DNA of 64,000 nucleotides from Polaribacter sp. IC073 (lineage in GTDB: Bacteria; Bacteroidota; Bacteroidia; Flavobacteriales; Flavobacteriaceae), in the NCBI RefSeq assembly GCF_007997075.1, contig NZ_VORS01000001.1, forward strand, positions 592,478 to 656,477, written 5' to 3'. A program made the position numbers and the translations under genes. The notes below the pieces were generated by a model. The model was not told the origin of the DNA, did not search any database, and worked only from the letters and a program-made list of their open reading frames with translations. Positions 17,251 through 26,134 of the stretch are shown here, piece by piece (the first letter of the stretch is position 1; every line of letters begins with the position of its first letter).

Positions 17251-20200
17251 ATGCAATACAATCATCAAGAAATAGAAGAAAATTGGCAAAAATTTTGGGC
17301 AGAGAATCAAACTTTTAAAGCCGAAAATAATTCTGAAAAGCCAAAATATTACGTGTTAGATATGTTTCCTTATCCAAGTGGGGCAGGTTTGCATGTTGGG
17401 CATCCTTTAGGATATATTGCAAGTGATATTTATGCTCGTTACAAGCGTCATAAAGGTTTTAATGTATTGCATCCGCAAGGATATGATTCTTTTGGTTTGC
17501 CTGCAGAACAATACGCAATTCAAACAGGGCAACATCCAGCAAAAACTACAGAAGCAAATATTACAACGTATAGAAAACAATTAGATAAAATCGGTTTTTC
17601 TTTTGATTGGAGCAGAGAAGTGAGCACTTCAAACCCAGAATATTATAAATGGACACAGTGGATTTTTATTCAATTATTTAATTCTTGGTATAATAAAGAT
17701 ACAGACAAGGCAGAAGATATTGCGACTTTAGAGAAAATCTTTAAAAAAGAAGGAAATGCGACCATAAATGCAGTTTCAGATGAAGATATAAAAACTTTTT
17801 CTGCGGATGAATGGAAAGCATTTTCAAAAACAGAAAAGGAAGAAATTTTATTGCAATATCGTTTAACATTTTTGTCGGATACAGAAGTAAACTGGTGTCC
17901 TGCTTTAGGAACCGTTTTAGCAAATGACGAAATTGTAAACGGAGTTTCAGAACGAGGAAGTCACCCAGTTGTTCGTAAGAAAATGACACAATGGTCTATG
18001 CGAATTTCTGCATATGCACAGCGTTTGTTAGACGGATTAGAAAAAATTGATTGGCCACAACCTTTAAAAGATTCTCAAACCAATTGGATTGGAAGATCGC
18101 AGGGAGCCATGGTTTCTTTTGATGTAGCAAATGGTACTGAAAAAACATCGTCTGAGGTTAAATTATCGTATAAAGAATTAGAAGCTTTAAAAGAATTACG
18201 TCAGAATTTATCGAAAGCAGAAACAGTTCTTTGGGACGAATTAAAGAATAAAAAAGGAGCAGCAAAATTCAGAAAAAAATATACGATTGGTACATTTTTG
18301 GTAGATTATGTTTGTTTAGCAAAAAACTTAATTGTTGAATTTTCTGGCAAAGAAGATGAAGCTGAAAGAACAGCTTTTTTTAACAATGAAAGTTTTAATG
18401 TTGTTCGTTTTAAAAACGAAGAAGTAATTGAAAACGTGCTTAAAGTTGTTGCTGCCATTAATACTGCAATTCAATTTCCAAAAAAGATTGAAAAAACAGT
18501 TGAAAAGAAAGTAGTTGCCAAAGACGAGAATAAATATAAAATTGATGTTTTTACAACAAGACCAGATACTATTTACGGTGTAAGTTTTATGACATTGGCT
18601 CCAGAACACGAATTGGTTTCTAAAATTACAACAGACGCTCAAAAAGCAGACGTTGCAAATTATATTAAAGCAACTGCAAAGCGTTCTGAACGTGATAGAA
18701 TGGCAGATGTAAAAACCATTTCTGGTGCCTTTACAGGCGCATATGCAATTCATCCTTTTTCGGGTGAAAAGGTTCAAATTTGGATTGGAGATTACGTATT
18801 GGCAAATTACGGAACAGGAGCAGTTATGGCGGTTCCTTGTGGAGATCAACGTGATTATGATTTTGCAAAACATTTTAACATTCCAATTCCTAATATTTTT
18901 GAAGGCGTAGATATTTCAGAAGAAGCACATACTGGAAAGGACGGAACAAAGATTGCAAATTCAGACTTTTTATCAGGATTAAAATATAAGAAAGCATTAA
19001 AATTAGCCATTTTTGAAATGGAGAAACGTGGCTTTGGTTACGGAAAAATAAACTACCGTTTGCGTGATGCTGTTTTTAGTAGACAACGTTATTGGGGAGA
19101 ACCTTTTCCTGTATATTATAAAGACGGAATGCCACAAATGATTGACGCAGAACACTTGCCAATCGTATTGCCAGAAGTAGAGAAATACTTGCCAACTGAA
19201 GATGGAAAACCACCTTTAGGAAACGCAACAGTATGGGCTTGGGATTCTCGTGGTAAGAAAGTGGTTGCTAACGATAAGTTAAAAAACAAGACAGTGTATC
19301 CTTTAGAATTAAATACAATGCCAGGTTGGGCGGGTAGTTCTTGGTATTTTAACAGGTACATGGATGCTACAAATGCAACTGAATTTGCAAGTAAAGAATC
19401 TTTAGAGTATTGGAAAGAAGTAGATTTATATATTGGCGGATCTGAACACGCAACCGGACATTTATTATATGCTCGTTTTTGGCAAAAATTCTTGTTCGAT
19501 AAAGGAATTGTACCTGTAGATGAGTTTGCAAAAAAACTCATTAATCAAGGAATGATTTTAGGAACTTCTGCTTTTGTATACAAGGCTACTGCTTTTGTAC
19601 AAAATGGCTGTTCTATAGATAAATCTAATGATGACGTTTTAGAGAAAATACCAACAATATTTGTTTCTAAGAACTTATTTAGTTCAGATGATGAATTTGA
19701 AACGGTTGTTAAAAATTACTTGCTAGATAATAAATTATTGAATCCTAATTTTGCAGATTTAGTAATGATTACAAAAACGGCGATACATGCAGATGTTTCT
19801 TTAGTAAACTCTTCTGATGAGTTAGATGTGGATGGTTTTAAGAATCATGCTTTAAATGCTGATTATAAAAACGCTGAATTTGTTTTAGAAGACGGAGCTT
19901 ATAAAGTAGGACGTGAAGTAGAAAAAATGTCTAAATCGAAATACAATGTTGTAAATCCTGATGATATTGTAGTGGAATATGGTGCAGATGCTTTGCGTTT
20001 ATTCGAAATGTTTTTAGGCCCTTTAGAACAAGCAAAACCTTGGAAAACTTCTGGTATTTCTGGTGTTTCATCATTCTTAAAGAAATTATGGAAACTGTAT
20101 TTTAACGAAGAGGTCTTTGAAGTTTCTGATGCAGCACCAACTAAAGAAGAATTAAAAGTTTTACATAAGACCATCAAAAAAGTAGAAGAAGATATCGAGA

Positions 20201-20604
20201 ATTTCTCTTTTAATACATCGGTTTCTACCTTTATGATTGCGGTAAACGAACTAACTGCTTTAAAATGTAATAAGAAAGCAATTTTAGAACCTTTATTGGT
20301 TTTATTATCGCCTTACGCACCACATATTTCAGAAGAATTATGGAGTAAATTAGGAAATAAAGGATCTATTTCTACGGCAGGTTTTCCTGTTTTTGAAGCG
20401 AAGCATTTAATAGAAAGTGCAAAGAATTATCCGATTTCTTTCAACGGAAAAATGCGTTTCACATTAGAACTTCCTTTAGATTTATCGAAAGAAGAAATAG
20501 AAAAAGTAGTCATGGAAAACGAGAAAACAATTGCACAATTAGAAGGCAATACTCCTAAAAAAGTAATTATTGTTCCTGGTAAGATTATAAACATCGTTAT
20601 TTAA
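17251..20604 (+). CDS. leuS: Leucyl-tRNA synthetase with inserted DUF559 endonuclease-like domain
   Basis: A 1117-residue class I synthetase charging tRNA-Leu. HVGH in GAGLHVGHPLG (near residue 50) and EKMSKSKYN (near 890-900) are the catalytic signatures, and TTRPDT (about 434-439) marks the editing domain. Residues of about 299-425 are not LeuRS: they read as a DUF559 (Vsr-like PD-(D/E)XK) domain (LSKAETVLWDEL, KFRKKYTIGTFLVDYVC, LIVEFSGK, NVVRFKNEEVIENV). A second, lineage-typical insertion lies at about 770-880, before KMSKS. Ordinary bacterial LeuRS is about 860-940 residues. The frame is intact throughout, so the enzyme is presumably functional. Confidence 0.95.
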   Translation: MQYNHQEIEENWQKFWAENQTFKAENNSEKPKYYVLDMFPYPSGAGLHVGHPLGYIASDIYARYKRHKGFNVLHPQGYDSFGLPAEQYAIQTGQHPAKTTEANITTYRKQLDKIGFSFDWSREVSTSNPEYYKWTQWIFIQLFNSWYNKDTDKAEDIATLEKIFKKEGNATINAVSDEDIKTFSADEWKAFSKTEKEEILLQYRLTFLSDTEVNWCPALGTVLANDEIVNGVSERGSHPVVRKKMTQWSMRISAYAQRLLDGLEKIDWPQPLKDSQTNWIGRSQGAMVSFDVANGTEKTSSEVKLSYKELEALKELRQNLSKAETVLWDELKNKKGAAKFRKKYTIGTFLVDYVCLAKNLIVEFSGKEDEAERTAFFNNESFNVVRFKNEEVIENVLKVVAAINTAIQFPKKIEKTVEKKVVAKDENKYKIDVFTTRPDTIYGVSFMTLAPEHELVSKITTDAQKADVANYIKATAKRSERDRMADVKTISGAFTGAYAIHPFSGEKVQIWIGDYVLANYGTGAVMAVPCGDQRDYDFAKHFNIPIPNIFEGVDISEEAHTGKDGTKIANSDFLSGLKYKKALKLAIFEMEKRGFGYGKINYRLRDAVFSRQRYWGEPFPVYYKDGMPQMIDAEHLPIVLPEVEKYLPTEDGKPPLGNATVWAWDSRGKKVVANDKLKNKTVYPLELNTMPGWAGSSWYFNRYMDATNATEFASKESLEYWKEVDLYIGGSEHATGHLLYARFWQKFLFDKGIVPVDEFAKKLINQGMILGTSAFVYKATAFVQNGCSIDKSNDDVLEKIPTIFVSKNLFSSDDEFETVVKNYLLDNKLLNPNFADLVMITKTAIHADVSLVNSSDELDVDGFKNHALNADYKNAEFVLEDGAYKVGREVEKMSKSKYNVVNPDDIVVEYGADALRLFEMFLGPLEQAKPWKTSGISGVSSFLKKLWKLYFNEEVFEVSDAAPTKEELKVLHKTIKKVEEDIENFSFNTSVSTFMIAVNELTALKCNKKAILEPLLVLLSPYAPHISEELWSKLGNKGSISTAGFPVFEAKHLIESAKNYPISFNGKMRFTLELPLDLSKEEIEKVVMENEKTIAQLEGNTPKKVIIVPGKIINIVI
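18145..18525 (+). other. In-frame DUF559 domain insertion within leuS
   Basis: This segment encodes residues of about 299-425 of LeuRS. The order of DUF559 motifs is complete. The first acidic residue is kept (VDY), the glutamate of the second strand is kept (VEF), and the usual Asp-Gly after it is Ser-Gly, so the nuclease centre looks partly degraded. It joins the editing domain just before the TTRPDT motif. No intein splice motifs are seen at either junction, so it should remain in the mature enzyme. Confidence 0.8.
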
Positions 20605-20686
20605 AGGATGCTGTTTTATAGGTGGTTGAGAAATTTTAGTATAAATTTTAAGAGTCACTTTTGCTATAAAAAAATAAATATATTTT

Positions 20687-20719
20687 AAAAGTCATTACAG
20701 CATTTGTAATGACTTTTTT
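20687..20719 (+). terminator. Terminator of leuS
   Basis: Stem GTCATTACA/TGTAATGAC (20691-20699 and 20705-20713), extended by A4/T4, followed by TTTTTT. Confidence 0.88.
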
Positions 20720-20798
20720 ATTTGGTTATCTTTAGCTAAATTTAAAAATGCCTTTCTTTAGGTACAGTTTTTGAAGAGCATTATAAAAATTATAAAAA

Positions 20799-22256
20799 TT
20801 GAATCGTTTTAAAAAAATTTCTTTAAGAATTCGTATCTTTTTATCCATGATACTGTTGGTGTTATTGGCATCAATTCTAATTTTGGTAGTAACTGTTTAT
20901 CAATATGACGAGCAAACAAAAGACTATAATATTCAGCGTTTTGAGCGTAAAGAAGCAATTGCAACAAAGACCATTGAGTTAGAACTTGCAAATAAAACTT
21001 CGTACGCAGTAAATACAGAAAATTTACCCAAAATATTTCAGAATAGAATCTATGAAATCTCTTCTATAAATAAACTAAACATTACCTTTTATAATTTAGA
21101 AGGAAGGCTTTTAAAGACTTCATTTGGCAACGCATTTGAAAAGATAGACAATACACCGCTTACAGCTCTTATTGTTGCTGATTTGGCACAAAACTCTAAC
21201 CATAGAATCTTCAAAAATAAAGAAATTGACGGCACAAGTTATCAAACCTCTTATTCGTATATACATGACCCAAAATTTAAACGAATTGGTATTTTAGAGT
21301 TACAGTTTACACAAGACAATTCAGAAATTGAGCACGAACTAAAAGAGTTTATTTACAGATTAAGTTTGGTCTATGTATTGATGTTTTTGTTGGCAATTTC
21401 ATTTGCCTATTTCTTATCGAGTTACATTACACGTTCTATAAAGACCATTTCAGATAAAATGCAACAAACGCGTTTAAATGAAAGAAATGAAAAAATTATA
21501 TTGAATAAAGCAAGTTCAGAAATTGAAGTTTTGGTAGATGCTTATAACAATATGATAGATCAGCTAGAAGAAAGTGCCGCGAGATTAGCAAAAAGCGAGC
21601 GTGAACAAGCTTGGAGAGAAATGGCGAAACAAGTAGCGCATGAAATTAAAAATCCGTTAACACCAATGCGATTAACGGTGCAGAGTTTTGAGCGAAAGTT
21701 TGATCCGAAAGATGAAAATGCAAAAGAAAAATTAGCCGAATATAGCCAAACCTTAATCCAGCAAATAGACGTTATGAGTGCTATTGCCTCTGCTTTTTCT
21801 GATTTTGCAAAGATGCCAACACAAAAAAGAGAGAAGATTGAAGTAATTGGTGTTGTTAAGTTAGCGTTAGATATTTTTAATGAAGACTCTATAAAATACT
21901 ATCCGCAAGAACAAGAATTATTTGCGAATTTAGACAAGACACAATTGATTAGAATTGTAACCAATTTGGTTAAAAATGCGAGTCAGGCAATACAAAAACA
22001 AGAAAATCCTTTAATAGAAGTAAAAGTTTTTTCTGACGGAAATGCAGTTAAAATAACAGTTTCAGACAACGGAAAAGGAATTTCTGAAGATGTCAAAGAA
22101 TTAATTTTTGAACCTAAATTTACGACGAAGTCAAGCGGAATGGGCTTAGGTTTAGGAATTATAAAAAATATTATAGAGGCTTATGATGGTACTATTTCCT
22201 TCACTTCAAAAGTAGGAATTGGAACTGTTTTTACAGTGATTCTACCAAAAACGTAA
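20799..22256 (+). CDS. NtrY-like sensor histidine kinase
   Basis: A 485-residue membrane kinase with TTG start. The first transmembrane helix is at about 13-32, followed by a periplasmic/extracytoplasmic region, a second helix at about 190-210, HAMP (SYITRSIKTISDKM), a short coiled coil, then HisKA with His281 in QVAHEIKNPLTPM. The HATPase domain has NLVKNASQA (N box), DNGKGIS (G1) and GMGLGLGIIKN (G2). The HEIKNPLTP signature is that of the NtrY group. Its likely partner is the NtrC-type regulator at 23212-24375 on the opposite strand, which is an inference from proximity. Confidence 0.88.
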   Translation: MNRFKKISLRIRIFLSMILLVLLASILILVVTVYQYDEQTKDYNIQRFERKEAIATKTIELELANKTSYAVNTENLPKIFQNRIYEISSINKLNITFYNLEGRLLKTSFGNAFEKIDNTPLTALIVADLAQNSNHRIFKNKEIDGTSYQTSYSYIHDPKFKRIGILELQFTQDNSEIEHELKEFIYRLSLVYVLMFLLAISFAYFLSSYITRSIKTISDKMQQTRLNERNEKIILNKASSEIEVLVDAYNNMIDQLEESAARLAKSEREQAWREMAKQVAHEIKNPLTPMRLTVQSFERKFDPKDENAKEKLAEYSQTLIQQIDVMSAIASAFSDFAKMPTQKREKIEVIGVVKLALDIFNEDSIKYYPQEQELFANLDKTQLIRIVTNLVKNASQAIQKQENPLIEVKVFSDGNAVKITVSDNGKGISEDVKELIFEPKFTTKSSGMGLGLGIIKNIIEAYDGTISFTSKVGIGTVFTVILPKT

Positions 22257-22345
22257 TGCATGTAGGCTGCTGTAGTTTACAGTAAAATAAAATTTAATAA
22301 TATCACCTTTGGAGCAGCTCAAGGGTCTTAAAATCTTAATAAAAA

Positions 22346-23128
22346 ATGAATTTCGAAAATATTTTAGTTTCTAAAGAGAATAGTTTAGCACGAATAACTA
22401 TTAATAGACCCAAAAAATTAAATGCTTTAAATAAGGCAACTATAGAAGAACTGCATAAAGCTTTTGATGCTTTAGAAACAGATGAAACTATTAAAGCCAT
22501 TATTATTACCGGAAGCGGAGAAAAAGCATTTGTTGCTGGCGCAGACATTTCTGAGTTTGCACATTTTTCTGTTGAAGAAGGAAGTGATTTAGCAAGAGCA
22601 GGACAGGAGATGTTGTTTAATTTTATTGAAAATTTAGACACGCCAGTAATTGCCGCAATTAATGGTTTTGCATTGGGTGGAGGTTTAGAGTTGGCAATGG
22701 CTTGTCATTTTAGAATTGCAGCCGATAACGCAAAAATGGGGTTACCAGAAGTATCTCTAGGTGTGATTCCGGGGTATGGAGGTACACAACGTTTGCCACA
22801 ATTAGTTGGCAAGGGAAAAGCAATGGAAATGATTATGACTGCAGGAATGATTTCTGCTGAAGATGCTAAAGATTGTGGCTTGGTAAATCATGTAACCACA
22901 CAAGAAGAATTGTTACCATTGGCAGAAAAGATAGCGAGTAAAATTTTAAGAAATTCTTCTGTCGCAATTAGTGCAGCAATTGTTGCTGTAAATGCAAATT
23001 TTAAAGACGGTGTAAATGGTTTTGATACAGAAATTAAAGCTTTTGGAGACTGTTTCGGAACCGAAGATTTTAAAGAAGGAACTACTGCATTTTTAGAAAA
23101 AAGAAAGCCTAATTTCTCTGGAAATTAA
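22346..23128 (+). CDS. Enoyl-CoA hydratase / crotonase family protein
   Basis: A 260-residue crotonase. The oxyanion-hole segments are VAGADISEFA (near 65-75) and INGFALGGGLELAMACH (near 105-120). The catalytic glutamates are expected in GGLELAMAC and in the following LPEVSLGVIPGYGGTQRL, and both regions are intact. It hydrates trans-2-enoyl-CoA, in fatty acid or branched-chain amino acid breakdown. It is separate from the beta-oxidation operon 6 kb downstream. Confidence 0.92.
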   Translation: MNFENILVSKENSLARITINRPKKLNALNKATIEELHKAFDALETDETIKAIIITGSGEKAFVAGADISEFAHFSVEEGSDLARAGQEMLFNFIENLDTPVIAAINGFALGGGLELAMACHFRIAADNAKMGLPEVSLGVIPGYGGTQRLPQLVGKGKAMEMIMTAGMISAEDAKDCGLVNHVTTQEELLPLAEKIASKILRNSSVAISAAIVAVNANFKDGVNGFDTEIKAFGDCFGTEDFKEGTTAFLEKRKPNFSGN

Positions 23129-23157
23129 GTATTAGATTACGTGTCAAAAGAATAAAT

Positions 23158-23193
23158 TAAAGCTGAACAACGGTACCGTTGTTCAGCTTTTTA
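23158..23193. terminator. Bidirectional terminator
   Basis: Perfect 12-bp stem AGCTGAACAACG/CGTTGTTCAGCT around GTAC (23161-23188), flanked by A- and T-rich runs, between convergent genes. Confidence 0.88.
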
Positions 23194-23211
23194 TTTATGT
23201 TTTTTTAAGCC

Positions 23212-24375
23212 TTACTTACTAGCAAATAGTTTTATATCATTCGCAGAAACTTCTTTTTCACCAAGAATAATTAAACGCTCTACTACATTTCTTAACTCAC
23301 GTATGTTTCCCGTCCAATCATATTCTTGCAATAACTTAAGGGCTGCAGATGAAAAATCTTTTTTTGGAGTTCCTTGTTCTTCAGAAATTTTATTTGCGAA
23401 AAAATCGACTAATAACGGAATGTCTTCTCTACGATCATTTAATGCAGGAACTTGAATTAAAATAACTGCTAATCTGTGATACAGGTCTTCTCTAAATCTA
23501 CCTTTTGCAATTTCTTCCTTTAGGTTCTTATTAGTTGCTGCAACAATTCTAACATTTACTTTGATGTCTTTATCAGAACCAACTCTAGAGATTTTACTTT
23601 CTTGCAATGCACGTAGTACTTTTGCCTGCGCCGATAAGCTCATATCGCCAATTTCATCAAGAAAAATAGTTCCACCATTTGCTGCTTCAAACTTACCTGC
23701 TCTGTCTTTATTTGCACCTGTAAAAGAACCTTTTACGTGTCCGAACAATTCACTTTCTATTAATTCAGACGGAATTGCGGCACAGTTTACTTCTATCATT
23801 GGGGCTTTCACTCTGTCAGATTTTTCGTGCAACCAATGCGCAACCAATTCCTTTCCTGTTCCGTTTGGACCTGTAATTAACACTCTTGCATCTGTAGGTG
23901 CTACTTTTTCAATAATATCTTTTATGTAAGAAATAGCAGTGCTTTCACCAATCATCTGGTAGCTTTTACTTACTTTTTTCTTTAATCTTTTATTTTCTAC
24001 AATTAAGACTTTCTTATCTAAAGCATTTCTAACTGTGTTTAAAAGTCGATTTAAATCTGGTGGTTTCGAAATGTAATCGAAAGCACCTAAACGCATGGTA
24101 TTTACAGCGGTATCTAAATCTCCATGTCCAGAAATCATAACAATTGGTATTTCTGGTTTTATTTTTTTTGCCTTTTCTAAAACCTCAACACCATCCATTT
24201 TTGGCATTTTAATATCACATAGTACTAAGTCGTAATCGTTATTTTTAATCATTTCGATTCCTATCAACCCATCTTCTGCTTCCTCTACATTATAAGCCTC
24301 ATTTTCTTCTGAAATGATTTTTGTTAAAACCCTTCTAATGGCAGCTTCGTCTTCTATAATTAGTATTTTTGACAT
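23212..24375 (-). CDS. NtrC-type sigma-54 response regulator lacking an HTH domain
   Basis: A 387-residue protein. The receiver domain has phospho-acceptor Asp54 (LVLCDIKMP). The AAA+ domain has Walker A GPNGTGKE, the sigma-54 contact loop GSFTGA (usual GAFTGA), Walker B TIFLDEIGDM and RFREDLYHRL. The protein stops about 12 residues after the AAA+ C-subdomain (NIRELRNVVERLIIL), so the Fis-type DNA-binding domain of NtrC (about 470 aa) is absent. It is last in the minus-strand operon. Activation from solution without an enhancer is a possible mode, known for a few HTH-less activators. Confidence 0.9.
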   Translation of the reverse strand: MSKILIIEDEAAIRRVLTKIISEENEAYNVEEAEDGLIGIEMIKNNDYDLVLCDIKMPKMDGVEVLEKAKKIKPEIPIVMISGHGDLDTAVNTMRLGAFDYISKPPDLNRLLNTVRNALDKKVLIVENKRLKKKVSKSYQMIGESTAISYIKDIIEKVAPTDARVLITGPNGTGKELVAHWLHEKSDRVKAPMIEVNCAAIPSELIESELFGHVKGSFTGANKDRAGKFEAANGGTIFLDEIGDMSLSAQAKVLRALQESKISRVGSDKDIKVNVRIVAATNKNLKEEIAKGRFREDLYHRLAVILIQVPALNDRREDIPLLVDFFANKISEEQGTPKKDFSSAALKLLQEYDWTGNIRELRNVVERLIILGEKEVSANDIKLFASK

Positions 24376-24378
24376 AAT

Positions 24379-25248
24379 TTATATCTTAAATTTTATTCCT
24401 GTTCTTAAATAAAATGTATTTACATCATCTAAAGTATATACATTCTCTCTGTCTTTATCTCTTAAAACATTACTAAGTCTTAATGTGTAACCACCATAAG
24501 CATACACAACTAAATGTTTACTTAAGAGATATTCATATCCTAAACCTGTAATTAATAATGACAAAGAAACAGTATTCGCTTCTTTATTTAATACAGTTGT
24601 TGGTCTCTGTAAATTTGCAAAATACCCATCTAATCCAATAAATGCTTGTAAATTTCTATTTTCATTGAAACGATATTTTATATTCGATTTAGGAACGCCT
24701 GCACTAAAAGACCACTTTTCGTTTACTCGTCTGTAGTAACTTACAAAAGGTAACGGAAAAGGCAAACCGGTTGTTGTATTGTAGGTTAAACCTAAAATTA
24801 ACCTGTAAGGTCGTTTTAAAGAAGTTTCGTTTGTTCTGTCGTTCACGAAGAAAACACCTCCGTTTAAAAACAAATCATCCTTTGTTATTCTTTCTGTGAG
24901 TGTAGAGGCTAATCTTGGAGTAATTTTAAAACCTATTCTCCAATCTTTATTCATTTTGTAGGTGTAGGCGATATTAAAATCTATCACTGTTAAGGTTTCA
25001 AATGATGATGTATCAAACGGATACTCATCTTTTAAATTTAAAATAATTCTGTTGTATTCTGCACCTAAAATGATGTAACTATCTTCTTTAACTTCTATCG
25101 GATAGTTTACCAAAGCTTTAATTCTTGTATATTGATCTTCTGAATTATTTTTAGGAATAAATGAATATTCTAATCTTGCTAAATCTGTTAGTTGTGCATT
25201 TGCAAAAAAGCTTGTAAACAGCATTAAAGTAATTAAATATTTATTCAT
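24379..25248 (-). CDS. DUF6268 family outer-membrane beta-barrel protein
   Basis: A 289-residue secreted protein. The start at 25248 is chosen because AAAGGAGG, one of the few strong Shine-Dalgarno sequences in the window, lies just upstream; the ATG at 25266 would put it inside the gene. The signal peptide ends FANAQ. The rest is alternating aromatic/polar beta strands, ending FYLRTGIKFKI, typical of a porin-like barrel. The function is unknown. It sits 3 bases before the response regulator gene in transcription order. Confidence 0.78.
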   Translation of the reverse strand: MNKYLITLMLFTSFFANAQLTDLARLEYSFIPKNNSEDQYTRIKALVNYPIEVKEDSYIILGAEYNRIILNLKDEYPFDTSSFETLTVIDFNIAYTYKMNKDWRIGFKITPRLASTLTERITKDDLFLNGGVFFVNDRTNETSLKRPYRLILGLTYNTTTGLPFPLPFVSYYRRVNEKWSFSAGVPKSNIKYRFNENRNLQAFIGLDGYFANLQRPTTVLNKEANTVSLSLLITGLGYEYLLSKHLVVYAYGGYTLRLSNVLRDKDRENVYTLDDVNTFYLRTGIKFKI

Positions 25249-25267
25249 TTTACCTCCTTTATTCATT

Positions 25268-26134
25268 TTATTTTACATTTGAATACATATGTACATCTCT
25301 TTGTGGAAAAGGGATTGTTATGTTATGCTCTCTAAATGCCTTATCGATTGCAAAACGTAAATCACTTTGTACAAATCTTGTTTCAAAACTATCATTTAAC
25401 GTAAAAACAAGTTTAAAGTTTAAAGAACTGTCTGCAAAATCTGTAAATAATACTTTTGGCTCTGGAATTTTTAAAATCTTGTTTTGAACTTTTGTTGTAT
25501 CTAATAAAATTTGTTTTACTAGTTCTACATCACTACCATAAGCAACACCAACGCTTACAGACTCTTTTGTTTCGGTTCCGTTTTCTGTCCAATTGAACAA
25601 AATATTGGTTAAATATAAGTGATTCGGAATTACTAGAATCTTATTATCTATAGTTACAGCTCTTGTTGTTCTAAGTCTTATATCTAAAACTCTACCCACT
25701 TGTCCCTCTAGCTCAATAATATCACCAACATGCACCGATTGATCTACCAAGATAAAAATTCCTGAAATAATATCTTGAAACAAGGTTTGCAAAGCCAAAC
25801 CAACACCAATTAAAAGAACTGCAGATGCGGCAAATACTGCGGTAACATTAACCCCAGAAGCATCCATAGCAATTAAAAATATCACTAAAAAAACAAGCCA
25901 TCTTATATAGCTAAAAACACTTATGAATTTGACTTTATCTATCTCTGGAAGATTTCTTGTTAAAAAACGCCTAATTAACTTTAGTAGAAAGGCGGTAGCA
26001 ATAAGAGCTACCACCACAAATAAAAATCCTTTAAAAGAAATGTTTATTTCTTTACTAAAGGTAAAAGTATAATCTAAGATAGAATTTGCTTCCTCTACAA
26101 TAGTATCTGTAACTTGCTCTAATTTATCCTGCAT
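25268..26134 (-). CDS. Small-conductance mechanosensitive channel (MscS family)
   Basis: A 288-residue protein with three N-terminal membrane helices, the pore helix region (VFAASAVLLIGVGLALQTLFQDIISGIFILVDQ) and the beta domain (HVGDIIELEGQVGRVLDIRLRTTRAVTIDNKILVIPNHL). It acts as an osmotic safety valve in the inner membrane. Its stop is followed at once by the DUF6268 gene, and it directly follows the ABC permease gene, so all share one operon. One of two MscS proteins in the window. Confidence 0.92.
   Translation of the reverse strand: MQDKLEQVTDTIVEEANSILDYTFTFSKEINISFKGFLFVVVALIATAFLLKLIRRFLTRNLPEIDKVKFISVFSYIRWLVFLVIFLIAMDASGVNVTAVFAASAVLLIGVGLALQTLFQDIISGIFILVDQSVHVGDIIELEGQVGRVLDIRLRTTRAVTIDNKILVIPNHLYLTNILFNWTENGTETKESVSVGVAYGSDVELVKQILLDTTKVQNKILKIPEPKVLFTDFADSSLNFKLVFTLNDSFETRFVQSDLRFAIDKAFREHNITIPFPQRDVHMYSNVK

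Noticed and set aside
18145..18525. Intein in LeuRS
   Set aside because: No Cys/Ser at the N-terminal junction, no His-Asn at the C-terminal junction, and the content matches DUF559 rather than a Hint domain.
18328..18873. Minus-strand 181-residue open frame in leuS
   Set aside because: Cys/Phe/Asn-rich translation opposite a conserved gene, with no start signals; antisense shadow.
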